Made by a program: the position numbers and the translations under genes
Shown: positions 13,871-23,785 of the stretch, in pieces
How the letters are laid out: each line of letters starts with the position of its first letter
Position numbering within the stretch: position 1 is the stretch's first letter
Assembly: GCA_019914995.1 (NCBI GenBank)
Contig: CM034126.1
Location: forward strand, 8,313,001-8,377,000
DNA from: Acanthochlamys bracteata
Taxonomy: Eukaryota; Streptophyta; Magnoliopsida; Pandanales; Velloziaceae
Length of the DNA: 64,000 nt
Reading direction: 5' to 3'
Notes under the pieces: generated by a model
What the model was told of the DNA's origin: nothing
The model's input: the letters and a program-made list of their open reading frames with translations, nothing else
The model's database searches: none

Positions 13871-14023
13871 AATGGGGTCACTCCTTCCACATGTCTTTCG
13901 CTATTGTAACAAGTTGTAATCTTGCAGATAATAAAATCAACATAAATAAGCAATAAAATTAACTTATTAATTAAACACTATTAATATAACATAAAAGTTC
14001 ACATGAAAAGTTCATTAGAAAAA

Positions 14024-14292
14024 TAAGACCCAAAATGCCAAAAAGAAAATACAAGTGGATAAGATTATATGCAGTAATAAGGCCTAAAAAGTCAAAAAAA
14101 TACAAGTGGATAAGATTATATACAATAATCTAAGACCTAAAAAGTCAAAAAGAAAATTCAAGTGAATAAGATTATATACAGTAATATAAGACCCAAAAAG
14201 CCAAAAAATTACAAATGGATAAGATTATATATTATAACATAAGACCCAAAAATCTAAAAAAAATACAAGTGGATAAGATTATACATTGTAAT
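14024..14292. repeat. Tandem array, five units of about 54 bp, inside the PIF/Harbinger element
   Basis: Units read AAGACCCAAAAAGYCAAAAA, then ATACAAGTGGATAAGATTAT, then a short ATAYARTAAT spacer. Five copies follow each other with scattered substitutions. The array lies directly after (3' of) the transposase gene. No coding meaning was found. Confidence 0.85.
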
Positions 14293-14335
14293 CTCTCCAC
14301 ATATCAAGTGCAATTACATCTCTAATAGACTCTCT

Positions 14336-15612
14336 TTATTGTGTATCTTCATCACGATCATTATTATCATAGCTATTGACTTCATTAGGTTGATTAGCAA
14401 GTTCCTCATCTACTTCTCTAATAAGATCGTTATCTACATTCTCACCCATCAAATAGTTATGCATAACGCAATATGCTATTATGATTTTTGTATGGGTTTT
14501 AACACAAAAAGAAGGTTCATCTGAGCTTGATACAATATGAAAATATTTTTTAAGGATGCCAAATGCTCTTTCAATTGTGTTTTGCAATGATGCATGTCAA
14601 AAATTGAACTATTCTTGATAATTTTCTGGTGGATTTGAGGAATACTTCCGTAAATAATACCGAACCTTTCTATAAAGTATAATTAGCCCACTCCTCGTCA
14701 TAAACTAGAGTCAACAATATAGAATTTCTCTAAAATCCATATGTCAATCATATGTTATTAGAAAGATTAAGCTTGTATAAATATCTATGTTAATTCATTA
14801 TTACCTTATGGTATTCTTAACGGTCATCGCCTTCTTAATGCATCCTTTATAATTCTAGAGTCAGATGCCGATCGTTCCCAACCAGCTAAATATATATGAA
14901 TTTAAGATCAAAAGAACAAGCAACTAGCACATTTTGTGTGGGATATTCTTTTCTACCGCGATATCTAGGAGCAACGGCTTGAGAAACTTTAGCTCGAGTA
15001 TGTGTTCCATCAATGCACCAACACAATCCTGGCATTAGAAGTTACTACTTAGTAAGTTATGTAAAATATATTTATTGTAAGTAATTGAAGGTAAAATATC
15101 TTCACCTTGAAATATGGACAGTACCTACGACTATTGCAGATTTCTGTAGGAACTCGTGATCCATCAGCCTGTTGTAAAAATCTTCTTTCTACTTCCATGA
15201 TAGCTTTTAAAACATTATGAAAATGACTGCTAATAATTTTTTCGGATCGTTGGAAAATATTTTGTGCTAAACGATTTTTTAACTTTTCTCCAACAATACA
15301 CATAAATTTAATAGCTTGTTCTTTGACACTACCTCGTCGTGTAGATCGAAGACCGCAATAAGTCACTAAAATATCACACCACTTAGCAAATGCTGACGTA
15401 CTCATTCGACAAATGCCACGGCATCTAGCATCATTAGCCAAAGAACTAAATACTCCACGTCTAATTCTTTCTCTTTCTTCAGTAATATAAGAACCAATTT
15501 CAATTAGCTTTCTCTTACATCGGCTTCGTAAGAGCAAGTAATAAGTAACAGCATAACTAAAATATACCGCAGTCAAATGATACAAGCGTAGTAGTTTGCA
15601 CTTATTTTTCAT
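14336..15612 (-). pseudogene. PIF/Harbinger DDE transposase gene with introns, broken by a few lesions
   Basis: Exon 1 (15612-15106) encodes the N-terminal helix-rich part (EERERIRRGVFSSLANDARC, FQRSEKIISSHF, ending RRYCPYFK). A GT-AG intron follows (15105-15029). Exon 2 begins with the first catalytic Asp block, D-C-V-G-A then IDGTHTRAKV, where one missing base shifts the frame. It continues with NVLVACSFDLKF, one stop (TAG), then LAGWERSASDSRIIKDAL with the second Asp, and a stop after RRR. After another probable intron (about 14795-14730) come KVRYYLRKYSSNPPENYQE, two stops, and SLQNTIERAFGILKKYF with the catalytic Glu, ending ANQPNEVNS near 14370. All three catalytic residues are present. 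There are about five or six disabling changes, so the copy is inactive but not ancient. Confidence 0.88.
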
Positions 15613-15619
15613 AATGAAC

Positions 15620-15945
15620 AAAATTTGTAAAAGAAAAAAGAAAACTAGTAAAAGAATGCAAAAACCATTAAAATAAGTAAAGGAACGCAAACTAGTGAAA
15701 AAAGAAAATCAGTAAAAGAATCCAAACCAATAAAAGAATGTAAACGAGTAAAAAAAAAGTAGCAAAACATGCAAAGCAGTAAAAATAAGTAAAAGAATGC
15801 AAACCAACAAAGGAATATAAACCAATAAAAGAATATAAAACAATAAAACCAGTGAAAAAGAAAAACTATTAAAAAAATACAAACCAGTAAAAAAGTGAAA
15901 ACCAGTAAAGGAATATAAACCAGTAAAAAAAAAACAAGTAAAAAA
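15620..15945. repeat. Degenerate minisatellite, unit about 18-20 bp
   Basis: Many imperfect copies of AACCAGTAAAAGAATRYAA run through the segment just upstream of the transposase start codon. The long minus-strand frame over it, made only of Phe/Leu/Val/Cys/Trp, is a by-product of the repeat. In position it would act as leader or promoter sequence of the transposase gene. Confidence 0.8.
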
Positions 15946-17416
15946 AGCAAGTCAAATTGAATTTATAAAATTGTTTAAGTTATATTAGTTTATGCTGATT
16001 ATGAATCACAAGCTAGATCTATTCCATGTACATAATCCTTGGTCACATGCATTCTCCACTAATAAGCCAATGATTAAAGATGCATGCCCTTATTTGTTAA
16101 ATATATCCTTCAATCTACCAAAAGCTTTGAGTCTCAGATGGTACTATCTATCCATTGGAGTAGCTTATGAACTAAAAATCAAGGCAAAGATTAGTCCAAA
16201 GATTCCAATAAAACAAGATTTCAATATTTAGGCATAAACTCCAGTCAGATAAAAAGAATCATGTATGATGCATAACTCAAATACTAGACAAATTAATGAC
16301 AAACGAATTTTTATTTGAAAACCAAAACACAACAAATTGTCAAAGATAGACATTAAAATTATAATTATTGAAATGCCTTAAACTTGTTGTACCCAAACAG
16401 CTTTACTCCACAAAATTTAAAACAGTAACAAATTCCTCGTATCATTCAAAATCATGAAACAACACAATATAATATGTTTCCTGAAGAAGTGCAACAAATT
16501 GCTACCGTCAAAGCTGAGAGTAACGATCGTCTAAACTTAAAGAAATCCAGAAAAAAATAACCAATCGATGACAAACCGAAATTTCAGAAATAATAAATTA
16601 GTGTAATATGTAGAGAAATCAAATAAAAATGAGATTCAACGAAACAAGAATCAACTTATCGTCTAAAAGATATTCACTACTAAAAAGCTTCTTGTTCTTC
16701 TTCTGATTAAGATTTATTCTGAAAATTCTCTTCACAATAGCTCAAAAACTTGATCTCAAACACCAATCAATGAAGAGAGAAAGAGAGAGATGGATCTAAC
16801 TTTATGGAAATCCTGCGAAGCAGCGCCGTAGAGATAAAATCTCTCAGTGCTAGCGGCAAAAACACCAGCGTTGTCGGAATCAATGCAAACCAACGCGATG
16901 TCTCTATTACAATGCAAGCAACACCAATGACGACGACAACCCAGCTATATAGAGAGAAGAGTAGAGAGAGATGTCTTGATCTGGAGCTTCTTGTTTTTAG
17001 AATACACAAAAAAAAAAAAACTACAAAAAAACTACAAATTTAGACAAAACATCATTCTCAGATATATGTTGTTTCTCCTTTTAAAAACAGATCTCGATCA
17101 TAACAATGTCACCAATAATAAATTTCAATAAAAATTCAAAAACTAATTTCAATCAAAACATTAAAAATGAAGCAGATCAAACACTATATCCTATTCGGCC
17201 AAGGAAGATGGAAATGAAGAAAAGAAGAGAGAGAGAGAGATCAAACCAGTGGAGGAGGACGAGAGGAAAGCCTTAGAACGACGGAGAGGCCACCGTCAGC
17301 AGGAGGGAGAAAAAAATGGCACGAAAGTAATAGTGTAGCTGCTTGAGAGAAATCTGAAGAAAGACAACAAAGAAGAGCAACGAATCAAGAACATAAGTGG
17401 CAGCAAATTATCTCCC

Positions 17417-17449
17417 CACGCGTACCCGCCGATTCGGTGGGTACGCGTG
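17417..17449. repeat. GC-rich perfect hairpin near the right end of the PIF/Harbinger element
   Basis: CACGCGTACCC (17417-17427) is followed by its exact reverse complement GGGTACGCGTG (17439-17449). The inner CCG/CGG also pairs around an ATT loop, with one G-T pair between the two stems. It is conspicuously GC-rich in an AT-rich setting. It could be a subterminal protein-binding site or a small remnant of another element. Confidence 0.75.
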
Positions 17450-17591
17450 TAACTATAGAACAGTGTGAAGGATGCGAAACTATTCTCTTTCCTTCCTTTT
17501 AATATTTATTATCAAATATTGATAGACATGGTAAAATCCTTTATTATCACTATCATTCCCTATATATACTGATAATCCAAACAATCTCTAA

Positions 17592-19480
17592 GTTTTGAAC
17601 GATACCTTTTATCATTCCTTTCCCAGTTGAACGACACCTTAAAAGGTATGTTTGGATTATGAATAGGTAGGAGGAGTGATGGTGATGGTAAAGCATTTCC
17701 TTATGTCTACCTACACTTGATAATACCTCATTACGGGGAGGGAAGAAGAGCAGTTCCTTTTTCTCTCCATAAAATATAGTAAAGTATGTACTCACCGATA
17801 TGGTGACAAAAAACGAAGAAACTTTATTTTTGCTTTTATCCTTTTTATTTTTTTAAATTTTAATCTAATTTAATATTTATTTTTAATTGGTAAATATTAT
17901 TATTTTATTTAATTGGTAGAAAAAAATGAAATTATGTTCAAAGTTATTTATATTTAAAACTAATTTAATTTTGTTAAATTATATCTAATATTATATAAAT
18001 TAGATTAATATAAAAAATTTAATCTAAAAATTATATTAATAAAGTTAATTTAAAGTTATATTAATAAAATGAGTTCAAAATTATATTAATAAAATTAGAT
18101 TAAATAAAAGGTATTTTAGTTTTTTATTAAAAATTTATTTTGGTTACTCATTAATTTATTTGTCTATCTAATAATCCTTTTTTGAAAATCTACATGGAGA
18201 AAGTAAACTAGCGTTTGGTAAATTAATAAATAACCAATTATTTACTGTTCGGTAACACCATATAGAGTTCACTTCAAAATCAGTTTAAGAAAGGTTTCAC
18301 CAAATTTAAGACATAAGAACTAAAGGGATAGTTAACAGGAAACCTAAATGCGGATTTTTAATTTTTAAGATCTTGAATGCTTTATTGCATTTTTAATACT
18401 TGAAGATCAATTCTTGAAGATTAATCTTCTAACACCTAAGAGAAACGGTGTGTATTATTTTTGTTTTGTTTGTAAGGTTTTCTTCCGAGTTCTTTTCGTA
18501 ACAGTTATAGATTACAACAGGCAATACCAACTCAAACACAAAGGCAGGCGAGACTAGTGATTACATGAATTGATGAAAAACCTTTTGTAAATAAGTATAA
18601 CTCATAAGAATAAAAAATTCTAAATAAATACAAATATTTATCATGGAAATAATTTATTAGCCACTTAGCCTATCTTTTAGAAGGGATTTGAAAATGCTTA
18701 TGAAATAAAGTTTTTCTAAAATAAAAAATATTTTTATTTTTTTTATTTTTAAAAAAATAATAAAAATATGCAATAAGAAGATCTCACTTTGTAAAATTTT
18801 TTACACTTTATAAATTTTTAATAAATTTTTTATATATTTATAAAATATATATTAAAAAATATAAAATAAAAAAAAATTGAAATTTTTCTTTGAAAAACTA
18901 ATAAGTCATCTCTATAGATCCTTGTTGTAAAGATGTCCTTGCTTGGGTTAATATCCACATCTTCGGCAAACATATGAAACGCACTCAAAAGGATGATCTT
19001 CAAGGATCTCTCTAGCTTTTGATGAAAGTTATACGTGGCATCCTCTTACCTCAACAAAAACAAACTTTATACATTCAAGAAAAAGAAAGAGAAATGTTTA
19101 GAAATTCTATCAAGCTCCTCTGTTTTTCAAAAAAGAAATATCAAAGGAAAAACAAAATACAAAATCAAATTCCTTATTTTGCAATTTCAGTATCAAGATT
19201 CGTATTGAAAAGAATCATAAAAGAACCTGTACAATCAGCAATTATGTAGTCAAATTTATTTAGATACCAAATAGTACGACTCTTTTAAGTATTTCAAATA
19301 ATAAAAGATATAGATAGTAACATCACTATTTAGACGTCTATGAAAATTTGGTGTCTCATCATTCCAATTTTGGCTTTCTTCTTGCCATCTTTTCAACCAC
19401 CGAACATCTTTGGCATCTAATACCAAAAAAAAAAAAACCGAGAAAAATCCTTCATTTCAATTCAGTGACGACATGGTTTC
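17592..19480. other. AT-rich non-coding stretch with MITE-like remnants
   Basis: At 17640-17700 a sequence beginning TAA then AAGGTATGTTTGGATTATGA resembles the PIF/Harbinger terminus just left of it, in the opposite direction, so a second related element or a terminus duplication may start there. The core at 18710-18895 is the reverse complement of the MITE at 29027-29278. No coding region was recognised. Confidence 0.5.
18710..18895 (-). repeat. MITE core, same family as 29027-29278, opposite orientation
   Basis: Its reverse complement aligns along its length with 29060-29215 through landmarks such as AAGTGTAAAAAA and TTATTGCATATTTTTATTAT. The outer ends are too diverged to place. A further related copy with the same orientation as this one lies at about 56800-57043. 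Confidence 0.6.
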
Positions 19481-19483
19481 CTC

Positions 19484-20150
19484 ACTCATCAGTGACGACA
19501 GCAGAATGGTGATAACTAGCTGAAATTTGTGCTACTCTTCCTGTAATGCCAAAGACCTCGGCAGGTTTCTGATAGAAAGCAGATTTTTTCTATGTTTTAT
19601 AAGACTGATGCGCCAGCGTGGGACATGAATATCATTCACAAATTAGTAAAACATTACAAACCAAAGAAATCATACTTAAAAGTTTATCGTCTAATATATG
19701 ACTTCTTCCTGATGATATACTAGTTGCCCGTAGTTGTTCAATTCAGTCGCATATACACAACCACTCTCTGCCCAAAACAGCGAGATGATTTAGAAAATCA
19801 CCAAAGCAAATTGTTTATAACTTGAAAAACAATATGCGTCGACTCATACTAAAAGCTAATACGATGTTGAATTCAACAAGGCACTCTGCATAATCCATAT
19901 CAACAGCTAAATAAACTCAAAATTAAATTACTGCAAAAAATTAAAGTTGATCACCTGTGAGGAAGAGAGTATGAGCACCACCGCAAGCAACATCAACAGG
20001 TTCGATGGCGGTATCGAAGAAAGGGCAGATAGTAGGTGTCCATTTGGACCCAAGGTCGCCGATACCTAGACGGCTGTAATCACCATTTCCCCATAATGCT
20101 GCCACCCGTCCGCGATAGCAGGAGTTCGATGAGAACCAACACAGGCGTTG
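19484..20150 (-). pseudogene. RCC1-repeat protein gene remnant, three exons, truncated (possibly RUG3-like)
   Basis: Read on the minus strand, exon A (20150-19955, borders AG and GT) encodes RVAALWGNGDYSRLGIGDLG and ends ACGGAHTLFLT, the start of an RCC1 beta-propeller. Exon B (19767-19721) joins in phase and continues SGCVYATELNNYGQL, the next propeller strand, with Gly-to-Glu in the usual ATGLN. Exon C (from 19568 down) reads KPAEVFGITGRVAQISASYH and then HSAVVTDE before a stop near 19484. RCC1-family proteins use seven such repeats to bind partners, and here fewer than two are left. The fragment pattern resembles plant RUG3-type proteins, but that assignment is from memory. No later exons are seen down to 17600. 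Retained introns point to a DNA-level duplicate or a decayed gene. Confidence 0.75.
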
Positions 20151-20425
20151 CTGAAAAGAAGAATAAAAACGTCTCCAAATACACACTGGATTTCAGAACG
20201 TACCTCGATTGACGGCGGTGAGGCAGCAAGCGGCGAGGACCGGCGCGGTGAGATCAGAGGAGCAGCGCGGCGATGAGGACGGAGTCGAATGAGATGAGAA
20301 ATTTAGAAGAAACCTCCTCCAACGTGTAAATACAATAAAGTAATATGGGTAAAGATGAAAACTCAAATTGTCGCAAGATTACTCTTATCCTGATTAAAAG
20401 ATTACCCATATTAGGTTGTTACAGT

Positions 20426-20931
20426 TATAGATGCAAATTTGAGTCAGACTAAATAGACCGGTCCGTAGTCCGATAAAATGACTCCTATGTTTGGCCTGTC
20501 TGATTTGTGAATAGTGATAGAATTGGGCTATTCTAGCCCGGTTCAATAGATAATATCAGACAATATTATTGGCCCGTCAGACAGCCCGCCCGTTTGGTAC
20601 TGTATATTTTGACATGGTTAATGTTAACCGCTCAATAACGATCGTTAATTTGATCAACATTGATCGTTGATCAGATCAATATATTAAAAAAATATTTTTA
20701 ATAATTAAATAATATTTTTCGATGATAAAAATATTTATTAATTACTTTTATATTTATAATATTTTTTAAAAATTAATTTTAAATTATTATTATTTATTTA
20801 TTATATAAAATTAAAAATAAATAGATAAATGGGTCGGACCGGATTAAAAAAAAGCGTCCGGACTGGCTCTGCCTGACTCGGGTGTGGAAAATACCGGGCC
20901 AGCAGCCTACCCATCCATATTTGCACCTACA
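20426..20931. mobile_element. hAT-type non-autonomous element (506 bp) with 8-bp target duplication
   Basis: The ends are TATAGATGCAAATTTG (left) and TGTAGGTGCAAATATG (right, reverse complement), 16-bp terminal inverted repeats with three mismatches. They are flanked by identical GTTACAGT (20418-20425 and 20932-20939). An 8-bp duplication and YAGRTGCAAA-type ends are typical of hAT elements. The interior contains GC-rich GGNCCGG/CCCGCCCG motifs and an AT-rich centre, with no transposase. Confidence 0.85.
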
Positions 20932-21304
20932 GTTACAGTTTCTTCCATGAAGAGCAATGGGAAAAGTTTCACTCCTCATTTTTGTTGTGAATTGTTTCTA
21001 AACAAAAGCAATAGAGACTAAGTAATTCACTTACTTTTTATTGCTATTTTTTACTTCCAATCCAAACATACTGTTAGTGGATGAATAGTCTATGACGAAA
21101 ACATACTACGGGTGTGAGGAGTAAAATCTTAAAGACATCGAGGTGCAAATCTTAAACTCTGGAGATATTTGAGTTAGTTGTCCTTCGAGTCACGAATGAT
21201 TTTTTTTTAACACGAAGACCAGCATTTCACTATTATTACAATTATTTATTCCATTTTGCTAAATGGAACTGATAGAGCCTATTGTGCAGACTACTACATC
21301 TGAG

Positions 21305-22104
21305 TAGGGGTGACAATTTAGATTAATAGATCAGTTTCAGATTGATCAATTTAATAACCAGGTCAAATTCGTTAAATCTTAATCAAACATATGAATATAT
21401 ACGGGTAAAAACTTGTCAATTATAACCCACCCTATTTAATAGCCGGATCAAATTCGGATCGACCCATTTAATAATTAAAAATTTTAATTTCTATATTTTT
21501 AAATTTGAGTGAAATTATAAAATCAGTTGGAATGAATGTGCACGATATTTTTATTGAAGAGATATGGTTAGTGCCCGTAAAAATATACATTTCTTAATAT
21601 ATTCATCGATCCTTATAATATTCCAAAAAATTTTATTTCTATTTTTGTAAATATGTAGTGAACAGTTGAAATTTAATGATTACTAATTTATAGTAATATT
21701 TTTTACAAAATCTAAATTCGTCATTAAAATTCACATATATAGTAATATTTTTTATAACATTATAATTCTCATCTTACACTATTTTACTAGGCATAAACGT
21801 AAACGATTAATTATAAATATAATATAATTTAATAATTATAAATTACTATTATCGATTTTTGTTTGTCAAAATTTTATTATACGGTAAAAAAATTAGGAAT
21901 AATTGTTAATTTAAGAGTTGATAATTCGGATTGGTGGATTAATTTCGGATCTATATAGATCGACCCATTTAATAACCGGATCAAATTCGTTAAATCTTAA
22001 TCCAACCTATATATTATACGGGTTAAAATTTTCAACTCTAAATCAAATTAAATGAATCAATTTTGAGTCGAACTTTCGGATTGGATCATATATTACCATC
22101 CCTA
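21305..22104. mobile_element. hAT-type non-autonomous element (800 bp) with 8-bp target duplication
   Basis: The left end is TAGGGGTGACAATTTA and the right end, reverse-complemented, is TAGGGATGGTAATATA. Identical CATCTGAG flanks it at 21297-21304 and 22105-22112. Inside, a block containing ATTTAATAACCNGRTCAAAT and TCGTTAAATCTTAATC occurs near both ends in direct orientation (about 21348 and 21968), so the subterminal regions are repeated. There is no coding capacity. Confidence 0.88.
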
Positions 22105-22317
22105 CATCTGAGTGTATATAAAAATATTAAATAGGAACTAATCATCAACTAATGATAATTATTCCTTAAAACATTTGCTTACAACAATAAACAAAACAGC
22201 TAGAAAACCAACATCTTTTTACGAGCCCTTTGCCATTATTTATTTCAAACTTTGTTTCAAAAACTTCGTGGCCGCTAAAATACTATAAAGAATTTATTAT
22301 AAAACCAAAAAATTTTA

Positions 22318-23785
22318 GCACAATCAAACGACCCAAATATTGATTTTGATGATAACAATAAATTAAGAATTATACTTTATGATTTAGGTAGGATTAATAA
22401 GTTAAAATCAGGTTATGCAGAAATTAATGAAATAGATCTATCCTATATCTAGCAGACAATAAGCTAGCTGTGTCAAAACACAGTGGACACAGTCACTAAA
22501 CAACTAGTTGTTCAACTACAGACTATATTATATTTTCTCTTATGTTGAACAAAATAGAGGATCGGGTTCATGAACAAAGTTTCTGCTCAAGCTTCTATTT
22601 TAAGATTCTACAGATACATATACCACTGAAACAAATCACACTGTACAAGATTTATATTGAGTCAAGTATCATTCTTATTCATAAAAAGAGTCAAGTTCAA
22701 CCTTCAAAAAGAAAATAAAAAAGCAGACCCATTACACTCAGCAGAAAGCAACTAAGCAGAGTCAAGTTTTTGAAGTCCACCTCGTTTAAAACAGTCAACC
22801 CAGCAAGAATTAGCAAATCAAGAGAAGCCAACTTAGCTGGAGACAACTTGAAAAAGACAACTTAGTTGGAATAACCTAAGGTTCCAGGCGGGAGATTCAA
22901 ATTGTTTTCATCGTTGCATTTAATTCCGAAAAGGCTTGCACCGGAATAGTTAAAATAAATCTTGGAGATGCTAATTGACTACTAGACAAATCCTATCTCT
23001 GCACTGAAGATTCGCCGCCGCCCAAATACACTAACGGATTGTTCTCTCTAATGGGAACAACCAGCCACCTGCAAGGAAGAAAGGATTATAATAAACAAAG
23101 AGGTTGTAGAACAAATGAAAGACATCGAGCAAAATTTTCAAATTCAAAACTTGCACCACATCAACTAAAACCTTTAAAGTGGAAAAGTTTGTCTTGCTGC
23201 CGATCACTTCTGAACATCATTTTCAACAACAAGTTTGATCATTTTAATTGAAAACTTTAAAATTACTCATTTACGTTGAGATAGATTCTGTGCTCAAATA
23301 TGTTTTCTTAATTCACTTGTAAACGTGAGATTGAGTGCTAGATGCACTTCGTAAAGGAGCTTGATTAGAGTTTGAAAATAGTTCTTAAACTTTGTAATAA
23401 GGCTAGGTTGACAGCCAAAGGGAATAGTTTGTCCAGTAGGTTGGGAAGGATTGTCTTGGCGAAGAAACCCTTAGGAGTAAAGTGAAGCACTTTGCTCTTG
23501 GTTTGTGTAGTTTATTAAAAGTCTAGTGAAACTTTGACTCTAGTGATAGAGTATCCGTGCATGTAGGCAAAGCAGTTACCGAACCACATAAAATCTCTTT
23601 GCATATTACTTTAACACAGATAGCCATAATAACTTTATAGTAACGCTGACTGTCTACAAAATATAAATCTACTCGCAGCCGGTTGAAAATTTGCTCTCTG
23701 TAGGAATATTATCATTACGAAAATTTTTATTTATCAATTCAATTCACCCCTTTTCTTTTGAGTTGATCTTGTAGGAGAATCAACA
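22318..23785 (+). repeat. Old LTR related to the solo LTR at 61871-63509
   Basis: It shares a series of blocks in the same order with 61871-63509: TTTTGATGATAA at the start, TTGTCTTGGCGAAGAAA, then GTCTAGTGAA, then GTGATAGAG, then ATGTAGGCAAAG and GCCGAACCAC-like blocks, and a final TTGAGTTRATCTTGYAGGA. It ends in CAACA at 23785. The left end is degenerate and no target duplication could be found. On its right side it abuts the copia reverse transcriptase remnant. Confidence 0.7.

Larger units (their letters stand above)
12198..17588 (-). mobile_element. Decayed PIF/Harbinger DNA transposon
   Basis: It is defined by two minus-strand genes typical of the superfamily: a Myb/SANT-like protein gene and a DDE transposase gene. 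The left end reads TAA|CGGTATGTTTGAATACA (TAA at 12195-12197). The right end, read inward on the minus strand, is GAGATTGTTTGGATTATCAG after TAA at 17589-17591. The ends share TGTTTGNAT and are flanked by the 3-bp TAA expected of PIF/Harbinger. The terminal match is short, so the borders are the weakest part of the call; the gene content is clear. Non-coding interior includes two tandem arrays (14024-14292, 15620-15945). Confidence 0.75.

Noticed and set aside
15645..15950. Minus-strand 101-residue frame made of hydrophobic residues, like a membrane protein
   Set aside because: It is the translation of a degenerate 18-20-bp minisatellite; composition follows the repeat and no start context or homology is seen.
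16767..17043. Overlapping 79-80 residue frames on both strands
   Set aside because: Located in non-coding PIF/Harbinger sequence; no homology, and low-complexity GA-rich DNA nearby.
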